Origin: JAHWKS01 sp964458385
GTDB taxonomy: Bacteria; Planctomycetota; Planctomycetia; Pirellulales; Pirellulaceae
Length of the DNA stretch: 64,000 nt
Reading direction: 5' to 3'
Assembly (NCBI GenBank): GCA_964458385.1
Contig: CAYWIS010000004.1
Location: forward strand, 7,629-71,628
The notes beneath the pieces are model-generated. The model ran no database searches and had not been told where the DNA came from. It saw nothing but the letters and a program-made list of their open reading frames with translations. This document shows positions 43,752 through 52,360 of the stretch, one piece after another (the stretch's first letter is position 1; each line of letters starts with the position of its first letter). The position numbers and the translations under genes were made by a program.

Positions 43752-44115
43752 AGGAATTCCTTAACAACCAGCAGCGTGAATGCCCAAGCGATAAGACTCA
43801 CGGCGGAGCGTTTCGAAGGGGCGAGAGTCGCCATGCCTTCATGATAAATCAAGCCCCCGCCCCGTTTCCTCCCCACCGAAGTTCACCTTCGGCTTGCCTT
43901 CGTTCCTCACCCACACTTTATCCCTTCTCTTTCACGCCTTGTGCCCCCAAACAAACACAACGGAAGACCAAAGCGCACTAAGGGTCGCTCAAGCGGAGCG
44001 TCCCAAGTGACGGGGTACCCTCCCACAAACGCCAAGCCTCAGAGCATGCTTCACGACGCAAGTAAAACTAGCAACCTTGGACAGCCAGCCCGGTAGGCGC
44101 AAGACGCCAGGGCCG
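43752..44115. other. Gene-free region (364 bp)
   Basis: This region lies between two minus-strand genes. It is pyrimidine-rich on the plus strand and has no convincing open frame, hairpin terminator or repeat. I see nothing of note in it. Confidence 0.5.
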
Positions 44116-46899
44116 CTACCTCAGCTCGACGATCCTTACCCCGCCGGCCGGTACTTCCACCTCCACGGTATTTTCGTTCACCGGGAACGTGTCGGTAGGC
44201 AGGAGCCGGTCGCGGGCCAATTGGACCGGTGCTTCCATGCGAATCGTCACTTGGCGGTTCTCGCGGTAATCGGTCGGGGTAACGCCATGTTGCGGTTTGT
44301 CTTGCCCGGCTGGATTCAGCAGCGTAACCAGCCAACAGTCCCGGGCGCGGTTGACCATCCATTCCACATCGCCTTCGACTTCCACGGGCATCAGTCTACG
44401 CGTCAGGTGCGCCATGAGGTGCGCCACGACGGGAACCGCCTCGCCGCCGATGGCCAGCCCACGCGGAACCGACAAGTAGACGATTCGCCCCTCGCCTCGG
44501 TCGGCCGCGGCGCAGAACACGTCGCCTTCGGGCGTGGTGGCCAAGGGCCGCCATTTCTCACTCGTGCTGGCAATCGGGCGGTAGCGGAACCGCGGCGAGG
44601 CCCGCATGATTGACTCATCAGACGATTCTCCCACAGCCAGCAACCATCGGTAAGCGTCGGCCTCTTTCATTGCGTTAGCGGCGGGAAGTTTTAGCTCGGC
44701 CACGCCCGGGCCGGTCAGATGCGCATCGGCCACCAGGAGCGTGCCGCCACGCTGGATATACTCGGCCAGGCGCCGGCCTTCGGCGGCGGTGAGCTCAATG
44801 TCGCCCGCCGCGATCACCACGGGATAGGTGTCGATAGTGCGCCACTTGGCTACGTCGGGATAGGCGAAGATCACGTCAAAGATGTTGCCGAACACGCCCG
44901 GCACGTAGACCTCGTTGAGGGCGTTCATCGGCTTTTCGCTCTCGCGGCCGATGGGGTGATACGCCACACTGAAGTACTCCTGCAACATCCGTTCGTGGTC
45001 ACCGTAAAGGAAGCGGTCTTGATGGCCGTGCCAGTTCTTGAACGAGTTGGGCCAGAACGGTCCGGGCTCCCAACCGTGGGCGTAATCCACCAAGAACGCC
45101 ACCGGCGTATAGGGTACGCCGCGGTCGGGCTGGGCGGCCGTGAGGCGCAGGAACCGATCCACCAGCTTTCCCTTGGGCGATAACTGGACCTCTTGAACTC
45201 CTGCGGCGCTTGTGCCGCCAGGTTTCCAGAACTCATCAAATCCCTGTTCGTGGTAGAACAACCCTGAGCCCGACATGTACTGATGCCAGATGTCGAACTT
45301 ATACCACGTCATTCCGGCCCCGGAGTACACCGAGTAGTAGTTGTCCAATATCGCCTGCGGCGAGTGGTAGCTGCCGCCGTTGGAGAAGATGGTCGACGAA
45401 TCACCGAAGTTGCAACTTCGGTAAGTGGCCATAACGCCTCCATGCTGCCGCGCGGCGCCGCGCATGAACGCCATTCGCATGCCCAAGACCGAAAAGGTCA
45501 TGGCCGACGACTCATAACCTACCGTGCGGGCGCCCCAGTCCAGGCATAGCGGAGCAAAGGCAATGTTTCCTACCGAAAGGCAGGCGATTACATCGCGATA
45601 CGGATTGTCGTCCAAATCTCGGCCAAACACCTTGCGGTATTTTTCGGCGTTGTACTTGAGCGTCAACGGCGTAAACGCCTCAACCAGTTGCCGCCGTGTG
45701 GCGGCGCCGGCGGTAGCCGCCTGCATCTCTTCGGCAGGTGGGTAGAAGTATCCCAGGCTTTCACCCGCAATCGAACCTACGTACCGCTCGCGATGCTTTT
45801 GGAAAAGTTGGATTCCCACTTCTCCAATCGGAGCGCCCGGGTGGTAGTTCATCATCATCGCCCAAGCCCGATCAGGGTGCGCGTCCAACCATCGGTCAAA
45901 CAGCTTGCCCGTTTCGTTGACCTCGCCCGTTTTTGGGTCCGTTGCAAACACCCCCGGCCCAACGCCATGAAAGGTCGGAGTCACGCGCGGATCCGAGAAG
46001 ATCGGCACGTCGTCGCGACCACCGTACTTCTTCTCGAACTCCTCGCGCACATTGGCGTCGATGAAGTTATAAGGGAACTTGACCCGGTCGGGCTTGTCCG
46101 AAAGCCACGTCTGAGCGGCGTTGGTGTGGCTCACATTCCACAGATACAAAAACCCCTTATCGCGAAAGGTGCGGATCTTCCAGGCTTCGGGCGGCGAACT
46201 GTGCTGGGCGACCGCAGCACGGCGCGAAAGCGGCTCCAGATCGTGCGGCACGCCGTTTCGCCAGCGGTCAAGCAGCTTCCAGGTTTCGTTTGCGGGACGC
46301 TCCTTAATCAAGGGACGATAGGCCAAGTCGTTCGTTAGCACCAACACGTCGACCTGCCGCGGCTGCGGGTCTTTGGTGGTCGAGAGGAGGCTGATCTTAA
46401 CCGGTCCCTTTTTGAGCTTTACCGGGCGGCCGTCCCAAGCGAAGGCCCAACCAAAGTAAAGTTTCATTTCGTTGTCTTCTTCCACGCAGGGTTGCTCGCC
46501 AAAACGCAGCTCCTGTGGCGGTTGGCCTGCTTGCTCTAAGCGCACCTGGAACCGCTCGGTCTGTTCCCGCCAGTCGCCGTAGCGCACCCAGAGGCGGTAT
46601 TCGCCTTCGACGGGAGCTTCCACGGTCTTCGACGCCACAGCACGGTCATCGTCGGCGCCCGTGGCGATCGAGAGAAACCCGCTTTCTCCTCCCTGGTTCC
46701 ATTCGGCAGCCCATCCGGGCCCGGATAGTCCCCAATGTCCGGCTGTCGTTTTCATTTCGGGCCGCCCCATGGGCCAGCAATAACCACGCACGCCTTCCAG
46801 ATGTTCGGCCTCGATCCATAGGCTCTCGGCGGCGGAAGCCCCAGAGGTCAGCCAAGCCAACACCGCCGCAGCCATCACCCATGAACGAGCAGCCGACAT
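44116..46899 (-). CDS. Large exported glycosidase-like protein (CBM-like, TIM-barrel-like and GATase-like regions)
   Basis: A 927-residue protein with a signal peptide (AAAVLAWLTSGASAAES, about 10-25). Residues about 25-170 look like a galactose-binding-type beta-sandwich (SLWIEAEHLEG, EWNQGGESGFLSI, VEGEYRLWVRYGDW), as in CBM6/35-like modules. The central part (about 240-640) has alternating strand/helix sequence with acidic residues at strand ends (WAMMMNYHPGAPIGEVG, SIAGESLGYFYPP), compatible with a glycoside-hydrolase barrel. Residues about 690-770 (YPVVIAAGDIELTAAEGRRL, GGTLLVADAHLTG) resemble the glutamine-amidotransferase-like domain of beta-galactosidases. A beta-rich C-terminus follows. 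No known GH family was recognised; a carbohydrate-active role is an inference from architecture. Confidence 0.7.
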   Translation of the reverse strand: MSAARSWVMAAAVLAWLTSGASAAESLWIEAEHLEGVRGYCWPMGRPEMKTTAGHWGLSGPGWAAEWNQGGESGFLSIATGADDDRAVASKTVEAPVEGEYRLWVRYGDWREQTERFQVRLEQAGQPPQELRFGEQPCVEEDNEMKLYFGWAFAWDGRPVKLKKGPVKISLLSTTKDPQPRQVDVLVLTNDLAYRPLIKERPANETWKLLDRWRNGVPHDLEPLSRRAAVAQHSSPPEAWKIRTFRDKGFLYLWNVSHTNAAQTWLSDKPDRVKFPYNFIDANVREEFEKKYGGRDDVPIFSDPRVTPTFHGVGPGVFATDPKTGEVNETGKLFDRWLDAHPDRAWAMMMNYHPGAPIGEVGIQLFQKHRERYVGSIAGESLGYFYPPAEEMQAATAGAATRRQLVEAFTPLTLKYNAEKYRKVFGRDLDDNPYRDVIACLSVGNIAFAPLCLDWGARTVGYESSAMTFSVLGMRMAFMRGAARQHGGVMATYRSCNFGDSSTIFSNGGSYHSPQAILDNYYSVYSGAGMTWYKFDIWHQYMSGSGLFYHEQGFDEFWKPGGTSAAGVQEVQLSPKGKLVDRFLRLTAAQPDRGVPYTPVAFLVDYAHGWEPGPFWPNSFKNWHGHQDRFLYGDHERMLQEYFSVAYHPIGRESEKPMNALNEVYVPGVFGNIFDVIFAYPDVAKWRTIDTYPVVIAAGDIELTAAEGRRLAEYIQRGGTLLVADAHLTGPGVAELKLPAANAMKEADAYRWLLAVGESSDESIMRASPRFRYRPIASTSEKWRPLATTPEGDVFCAAADRGEGRIVYLSVPRGLAIGGEAVPVVAHLMAHLTRRLMPVEVEGDVEWMVNRARDCWLVTLLNPAGQDKPQHGVTPTDYRENRQVTIRMEAPVQLARDRLLPTDTFPVNENTVEVEVPAGGVRIVELR

Positions 46900-46962
46900 C
46901 GTTTCACCGCGTGCAAAGAGGGAAAAAGCGAATAGCGAGTAGCGAATTACAACCCTGGCCCC

Positions 46963-47006
46963 CTAGCTCTGGTTGAGAACGCACTGCTTGCGAGGCTCTA
47001 CCTCGC
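46963..47006. repeat. Degraded copy of the REP-like pair seen at 17461-17526
   Basis: The stretch CTAGCTCTGGTTGAGAACG recalls the first palindrome of the 17.46 kb element. It is followed at 46990-46995 and 47001-47006 by GCGAGG / CCTCGC, the second palindrome. The order and strand are the same, the spacing shorter. It lies between the RND gene and the glycosidase-like gene. Confidence 0.45.
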
Positions 47007-47086
47007 CAGAAGGGAGGACGGAGAGTTTCCTACGCTTATTATCATTCCCGGGCAAAGCCCGACAATGAAAAAGCCGCTTCTCCCCC

Positions 47087-50000
47087 TCATGCGGCCACTT
47101 CTTGCAGCGGCTCCTCCACCTCGTGCTGGGCTGGGGGGAATATTCGGTAATACAGTTGCGCGGCGTCGTCCAGCAGCGAATAGATTACGGGCACCGCCAG
47201 CAACGTCAGCAGCAACGAAAGAGTCTGCCCCCCCACAACCAGCACGGCAATTGAGCGACGTTCCTCGGCGCCGGGGCCGGTCGCGACCAGCAGCGGCAAC
47301 ATGCCGGCCACAAACGAGAAGGTGGTCATCAGAATCGGCCGCAAACGGTCGCGGTTCCCTTGCAGGATGGCCGTTTCTCGGTCGAGGCCGCGTTCACGCA
47401 GTTGGTTAATGTGGTCCACCTGCAAAATGGCCGACTTCTTAATCACGCCGAACAACACCAAGATACCCAGCGCCGAATAGAGATTGAGCGTTTCATTTCC
47501 GAGCCACAGACTGAAAAGGCCGAACGGCACCGCCAGCGGCAACGAAAACAAAATCGTCAGCGGGTGGACCAGATGTTCGTACTGCGCGGCCAGCACAATG
47601 TACATGAACACGAACGACAGCAAGAACGTCCAGCCAAAGTCCTTCAACGTACGGTCAAGTTCGCGGCCGCGTCCCATGACGCGCGTCGAGTATCCCGGCG
47701 GTACGCCCAACTCTTCGGCAGCCGCCTGCACGGCCTCCAGACGATCAGACAAAGCGTATTCGCCGGTAATATTGGCTCGCACGGCCACCATGCGCTGCCG
47801 ATCCAAGCGGTCAATACGCGAGGGGCTAACGTCTTCAACAAACGTCACCAGGTTATCCAGCCGCGTGTGCGCCACTAGGCCATCATCGGGACCTAACAAG
47901 CGGGCGTTCTTGGGAGGCTGTGTGCGAACGTAAAGCTGCGAAATGGTGCGTACGTCGCGACGATCGACGCCCACCAGCCGTAGCTCAACATCGTAGGCGT
48001 CGTCGGCCCGGGCGTCGTAGTACCGCGAGGCCCGGTCATCGCCGCCCACGGCAATCCGCAGCGTGTTGGCAATCTCCTGCACATCGACTCCCAGCGCCGC
48101 AGCCCGCTCGCGGTTGATGTGCGCCAGCAGGTTCGGCTTGTCCAGTCGTAATGTGGTGTCGGCGTCGACAATGCCAGGAATCTCGGCCACCTTATCGCGC
48201 AGCTTATTGCTGAACTCGGCCAGGGTGGTGAGATTGGGGCCGGTCACCACAAAGTCGATATCGACCGGCGCCCCTTGGCGGAACGACGTCAGATTGCGGA
48301 CCGAGGCCCGCAGATCGGGGTAACGCCCCACGACCTTGCGAACCTCCTGCATCTTTTGACGCTGGGTGAAGTTCCCGCGAAAAGCCGCCAGCGGATCGCC
48401 GTCGAGTAGGGCGTTCCACAAACGGGCGAATGAGAACGTGCGGTCTTCCAAATCCACCAGGCGAATATACAACGCAGCGCCGTTGACGTTCGCTAGGCCG
48501 CCGCCGCCCACCGTCGAAAGCACGTGCGCAACGCCAGGGATCTTCTTTACATCCGCCTCGATCACGTCCAGCACGCGCTCCATAGCGGCCACGGTCGTGC
48601 CTTCGGGAGCCGTTAGACGAACTTCAAACTCTCCCTCATCCACATTGGTGGGAATGTAGTCCTGTTTGACGATCCAATACAGGGGAACGTTACTGGCGAT
48701 CGTCACCAGCGAAAGGACCAGCACCGCCACACGATGCCGCATCGAGAGCCGCAGGCACCACATGTAGCCTTCTTCGATGTAGCGATAGAACCCGCGTCGC
48801 GAGGCGGGAGCCTCGGCCGCCGAAACGTCGGCCCGCCGCAGCATGCGGCTGCACATCATCGGGGTAAGCGAGAAGCTGACCAGCATCGAGATCAGCACCG
48901 ACACGGTTGCGGTAATGCCAAACTGGAACAACAATCGCCCCGCCACGCTCGAGAGGAACGACACCGGCAGGAACACGATCACCAGCGAGAGTGTGGTGGC
49001 CAACACCGCCAGGCCGATCTCGCGCGTTCCCTCGATCGCCGCCTGCCGCGGGCCCATCCCCTTCTCTTCGATCATGCGGAAGACGTTTTCCAGCACCACG
49101 ATGGCGTCGTCGATCACTACGCCCACCATCAGCACCAACGCCAACATGGTCACGTTGTTCATCGTGAAGTCCAACGCCCGCATCAGGGCGAAGGTGCCGA
49201 TAATCGACGTAGGAATGGCCACCGCCGCAATCAACGTGGACCGCCAGGAGCGCATGAACAACAGCACCATAATGCTCGCCATGATGCTGCCCGACACCAG
49301 GTGGTTTTGAATCTCGTGCAAGGCCGCACGGATATAGCGGGACTGGTCTTGCAGCACGTCGACCCGCACGTCGGGCGGAAGCAGAGCTCGCGACTCCTCA
49401 AGACGTGCTTTCACGGCGTCAATCACTTCCACCGTGTTCGTGCCCGACTGCCGCTGCACCTCAAGCACCACGGCAGGCTGCCCATCGAAACGGGCGGCGG
49501 TGCGACGTTCCTTTTCGTGGTCGATGGCCTCGCCCAAGTCGCGCACGCGCACCGGCACGCCTTCCACCGTGGTCACCACCATGTCGGCAAAGTCACGTGC
49601 TTCGGGGAACCGCCCCAGCGTGCGGAGGCTCAACTCCCGAAATCCCGCATCAACGCGGCCGCCGGGAATCTCGGCGTTTTGCGCGGTCAGAGCGTCGTGG
49701 ACCTCCATAATCGACAAGCGATGCGCGGCCAGGCGCTGGGCGTCGATGTTGATTTGTACCGCCCGATCCGTAGCGCCGCGAATGGTCACCTCGCCGACCC
49801 CGCCTGCCGATTCGATCACGTTCTTCACGCTGCGTTCGGCCAGGAAGTACAACTCGCGCGAGGTGCGCGGGCCGGAAACCGCCAGCGTCATAATGGGCGA
49901 GGAGTCCAAGTCTTGCTTGCGCACCACCGGCGGGTCAATTCCGGGGGGCAGCCGGTTTGCCACGCGAGAAATCGCGTCGCGCACGTCTTGTGCGGCCACG

Positions 50001-50308
50001 TCGATGTCGACATTCAGGTCGAAGGTCAACAACAACAAGGACCGGCCGTCGTTGGTGATCGACCGCAGTTCATCCAACCCCGCCACGCTGGAAACTGCAT
50101 CTTCCAGCACCTGCGTCACCTCGGATTCGACCTCGGCCGACGCAGCGCCGGGATAGACCGTAGAGACATTCACCGACGGCATGTCGATGTTCGGGAAGCG
50201 GTCAATGCCCAATTGGAAATAGGCCGCCGTTCCCGAGACGACCACCGCCGCGATGAGCATCAAGGCGAAGACCGGCCGTCGTACGCAAACTTCCGCAAGC
50301 CACTGCAC
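47087..50308 (-). CDS. RND-type efflux pump permease (HAE1 family, AcrB-like)
   Basis: A 1073-residue inner-membrane transporter, the normal size for AcrB/MexB. The N-terminus RRPVFALMLIAAVVVSGTAAY is the first membrane helix, then LGIDRFPNIDMPSVNV and PGAASAEVESEVTQVLEDAV. Two sets of membrane helices flank two large periplasmic loops. The proton-relay region reads MVGVVIDDAIVVLENVFR (the Asp-Asp pair of helix 4 near residue 405). The second half has FVFMYIVLAAQYEHLVHPLTI. It would expel drugs, metals or lipids by proton exchange together with the adaptor encoded just upstream. The GTG start has a GGAGGAG ribosome binding site. An outer-membrane TolC-type gene is not in the window. Confidence 0.95.
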   Translation of the reverse strand: MQWLAEVCVRRPVFALMLIAAVVVSGTAAYFQLGIDRFPNIDMPSVNVSTVYPGAASAEVESEVTQVLEDAVSSVAGLDELRSITNDGRSLLLLTFDLNVDIDVAAQDVRDAISRVANRLPPGIDPPVVRKQDLDSSPIMTLAVSGPRTSRELYFLAERSVKNVIESAGGVGEVTIRGATDRAVQINIDAQRLAAHRLSIMEVHDALTAQNAEIPGGRVDAGFRELSLRTLGRFPEARDFADMVVTTVEGVPVRVRDLGEAIDHEKERRTAARFDGQPAVVLEVQRQSGTNTVEVIDAVKARLEESRALLPPDVRVDVLQDQSRYIRAALHEIQNHLVSGSIMASIMVLLFMRSWRSTLIAAVAIPTSIIGTFALMRALDFTMNNVTMLALVLMVGVVIDDAIVVLENVFRMIEEKGMGPRQAAIEGTREIGLAVLATTLSLVIVFLPVSFLSSVAGRLLFQFGITATVSVLISMLVSFSLTPMMCSRMLRRADVSAAEAPASRRGFYRYIEEGYMWCLRLSMRHRVAVLVLSLVTIASNVPLYWIVKQDYIPTNVDEGEFEVRLTAPEGTTVAAMERVLDVIEADVKKIPGVAHVLSTVGGGGLANVNGAALYIRLVDLEDRTFSFARLWNALLDGDPLAAFRGNFTQRQKMQEVRKVVGRYPDLRASVRNLTSFRQGAPVDIDFVVTGPNLTTLAEFSNKLRDKVAEIPGIVDADTTLRLDKPNLLAHINRERAAALGVDVQEIANTLRIAVGGDDRASRYYDARADDAYDVELRLVGVDRRDVRTISQLYVRTQPPKNARLLGPDDGLVAHTRLDNLVTFVEDVSPSRIDRLDRQRMVAVRANITGEYALSDRLEAVQAAAEELGVPPGYSTRVMGRGRELDRTLKDFGWTFLLSFVFMYIVLAAQYEHLVHPLTILFSLPLAVPFGLFSLWLGNETLNLYSALGILVLFGVIKKSAILQVDHINQLRERGLDRETAILQGNRDRLRPILMTTFSFVAGMLPLLVATGPGAEERRSIAVLVVGGQTLSLLLTLLAVPVIYSLLDDAAQLYYRIFPPAQHEVEEPLQEVAA

Positions 50309-50386
50309 GCGGATACTCCTCCGATCGAAACGCTAGAGAAAAAGGAAGCTGTGGGGCCACTCGCGGGGAAGTGACCTGAATATCAC

Positions 50387-50412
50387 GGCGGGACAAGGCG
50401 TGGCGTCCCGCC
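50387..50412. repeat. Short palindrome between the RND and adaptor genes
   Basis: GGCGGGAC at 50387-50394 and GTCCCGCC at 50405-50412 with a 10-base loop. There is no T run on either strand, so it is more likely a REP-type or mRNA-stability hairpin than a terminator. It lies in the 230-bp gap between adaptor and permease genes. Confidence 0.45.
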
Positions 50413-50538
50413 CGACCGGGTTTGGCTCAGGTGGGGCGTTGAGGTTGATAGGAAAGTTGGGGCGGCGTCTCTAACTCACACGACCGCGCGCGTCGCCGAG
50501 TCCAGCAGCCCCCCGTTTGGGAACAACCGCGGCGAGAG

Positions 50539-51813
50539 CTATTCGGCGGAATGGGTCAGGGGGGCGGATTGGGCTTGACGCGTGGGTGTGTCACGGATCG
50601 CCACCACTTCGCCAGGGTAACCTTGACTCGAGTGACTGACAATCAAATCGCCCGGATCCAGGCCATCGAGGATTTCGATTCGGTCCTCGGTACGGCGGCC
50701 GGTGCGTACGGGCTGCTCAAACGCTTTGCCATCGCGGACGACCCACACTTTCTCAATGCCGGCGAATTCTGTCACGGCTTCCGCAGGAACCGAAAGTGTC
50801 GTCGCCTGGGGATCGATAACAATGTCGGCCTCGGCGAATAGCCCCGCCTGCCAGCGCCGGTTCGGATTGGGCACATCCGCCTCAATCGTCAACGCCCGGC
50901 TGACTTGCGACACCGTGGGGCTCACCCGGGTAATGGTCGTCGCCACCGGTTGCGGTTCGCCCGCCACATGAATCAACACCGTTTGCCCCGGACGTATGTT
51001 CCCAGCCCTCGTTTCGGGCACGCCGGCGGTGAAGCGGAGCTTGTCGGTGCGCACCAGAGTCACCACGGCCTGGCCAACCTGGACGTACTGGCCGGGCGCC
51101 ACATTGCGCGACTCAACCAGCCCATCAAATGGCGCCGTAATCACGGCGTCCTCGTATTGTTGCTGAATCAACGCCAACTCGGCCCGCCGCACGCCAATGA
51201 GCGCAATTTGCTGGCCCACATTGTTCAGCGCCGACTGATAACGGGCTTCGGCCGTCTTCAGTTGGGCCGTAAGGCGTTCGATTTCCGTCTGACTGATCGC
51301 TTGCCGGTTGGGCAATTGCTGAGCCCGTAACAGCGCGGCGCGAGCCTCATCCACCAACGCTTGCTCCAATCGCACGGGCGGCGCGTTCTCGCGGCGAAGT
51401 TCCAATTCCGATTCGCTGGGCGAAAGGCCAATCGCGGCGCATGCTTGTTGCAGTTGCGCTTCGGCTTGGCGCATTTGTAACTCTAATTCGCGCCGGTCAA
51501 GCACAACCAGCGTTTCTCCCTTCTTGACGAATGAGCCTAAGTCCACCGCCAGGCTTTCCACCCGGCCAGCGACCTTGGCGCCAATGATCGAGCGTTCGTC
51601 GCCTAGCAGGCTCCCCTGCACGCGAAGGGTTTCGGGCCAGAGGTCGCGTTGTGCTTCGATCACCGGCACTTCGCGCGGCGCAGTCGTCTCGGAACTAGCC
51701 GCCTGATTGTTGCTTGTTGCCGTACCGCAGCCCGTCAGGGGAACGATCATCAGAGCCAGGGCCCAAAGAAGGCGGTGTTGGCCCGAGACGTGAGGAAGTG
51801 CGACTTGGTGCAT
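50539..51813 (-). CDS. RND efflux adaptor lipoprotein (membrane fusion protein)
   Basis: A 424-residue adaptor. From the ATG at 51813 it begins MHQVALPHVSGQHRLLWALA and carries a lipobox PLTGC at about residues 25-29. Then come the barrel-sandwich half-motif (GAKVAGRVESLAVDLGSFVKKGETLVVLD), a long coiled-coil hairpin (about 115-215), the second half-motif (ITAPFDGLVESRNVAPGQYVQVGQ) and the beta-barrel and membrane-proximal domains. It joins the permease to an outer-membrane channel. The frame extends upstream to 52080 but those 89 residues are not protein-like. The gene order adaptor then permease is standard for such pumps. Confidence 0.9.
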   Translation of the reverse strand: MHQVALPHVSGQHRLLWALALMIVPLTGCGTATSNNQAASSETTAPREVPVIEAQRDLWPETLRVQGSLLGDERSIIGAKVAGRVESLAVDLGSFVKKGETLVVLDRRELELQMRQAEAQLQQACAAIGLSPSESELELRRENAPPVRLEQALVDEARAALLRAQQLPNRQAISQTEIERLTAQLKTAEARYQSALNNVGQQIALIGVRRAELALIQQQYEDAVITAPFDGLVESRNVAPGQYVQVGQAVVTLVRTDKLRFTAGVPETRAGNIRPGQTVLIHVAGEPQPVATTITRVSPTVSQVSRALTIEADVPNPNRRWQAGLFAEADIVIDPQATTLSVPAEAVTEFAGIEKVWVVRDGKAFEQPVRTGRRTEDRIEILDGLDPGDLIVSHSSQGYPGEVVAIRDTPTRQAQSAPLTHSAE

Positions 51814-52087
51814 GGAACGAGGATCCCCATCTTCGGCCGGCAGCCGCCGACCGGCCGGATAACAGTGCGGGCTTATCACAACCCCACCAATAGTATTGTA
51901 GCCAAATGTCGCCATAGGCGCAACATCGTTGTTTGATTTGCGGCTCACCCAACCGTGACGACCGCGGGCCGAACGGCGGGTAAACAACCACGGGTGCGCA
52001 CGCGAGGCACAACCAGGAGGGCGCCAAACGAAGGCAGGCTCTTTACGGCCGCTCCTACGGGCCGCCGTAAAGAGAAGCAAAAACAGG

Positions 52088-52155
52088 CATGGATCAGAGT
52101 GCCTTTATTTCTAATAGCCCGGCCCGAGTCAATCCTTATTTTTCTCTGATCCATG
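52088..52155. promoter_or_regulatory. Perfect 12-bp inverted repeat in a divergent control region
   Basis: CATGGATCAGAG at 52088-52099 and CTCTGATCCATG at 52144-52155, separated by 44 AT-richer bases including CTTATTTTT. It lies between the divergent adaptor (minus, start 51813) and TPR (plus, start 52361) genes. It could be an operator for a dimeric regulator, two half-sites of a looping protein, or a structural repeat. No binding protein can be named. Confidence 0.4.
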
Positions 52156-52248
52156 AATTCTACCGTGAAACTGCCAACCAACCGCAACACAGGCCCGGCA
52201 AGGTCCAGGTAAGATGGATCGGCAGAGGCGACTAACCGCCTATCCGTC

Positions 52249-52278
52249 TTGACGTTAGAAAAACGCCTCCTCTATACT
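52249..52278 (+). promoter_or_regulatory. Sigma-70-type promoter of the TPR gene
   Basis: TTGACG at 52249-52254 and TATACT at 52273-52278 with an 18-base spacer. The match to the housekeeping consensus is good for this GC-rich sequence. The predicted start of transcription is near 52285, about 75 bases before the ATG. Confidence 0.6.
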
Positions 52279-52318
52279 TGCCGCTTGCCAGCGGACCTTC
52301 CCCCCACGTGTCTCCTGT

Positions 52319-52345
52319 CGGCGACGGAGTCGCCGTTTTCTTTTT
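52319..52345 (+). terminator. Intrinsic terminator inside the 5' leader of the TPR gene
   Basis: A perfect 7-bp stem, CGGCGAC at 52319-52325 and GTCGCCG at 52329-52335, with a GGA loop, followed by TTTTCTTTTT. It sits between the promoter at 52249-52278 and the ATG at 52361, in the sense direction. This is the layout of a transcription attenuator, or of a short untranslated RNA that ends before the gene. Confidence 0.65.
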
Positions 52346-52360
52346 GACGGAAGTGCGCGT

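Noticed and set aside
41397..43844. A very long open frame (over 800 codons) on the plus strand.
   Set aside because: It is the antisense of the GT39-like gene; its translation is Arg/Gln/Pro-rich with no domain, and the minus strand shows a normal membrane protein.
48734..50374. A 546-codon plus-strand frame.
   Set aside because: It is the antisense of the RND permease; His/Arg-rich low-complexity translation, caused by high third-position GC.
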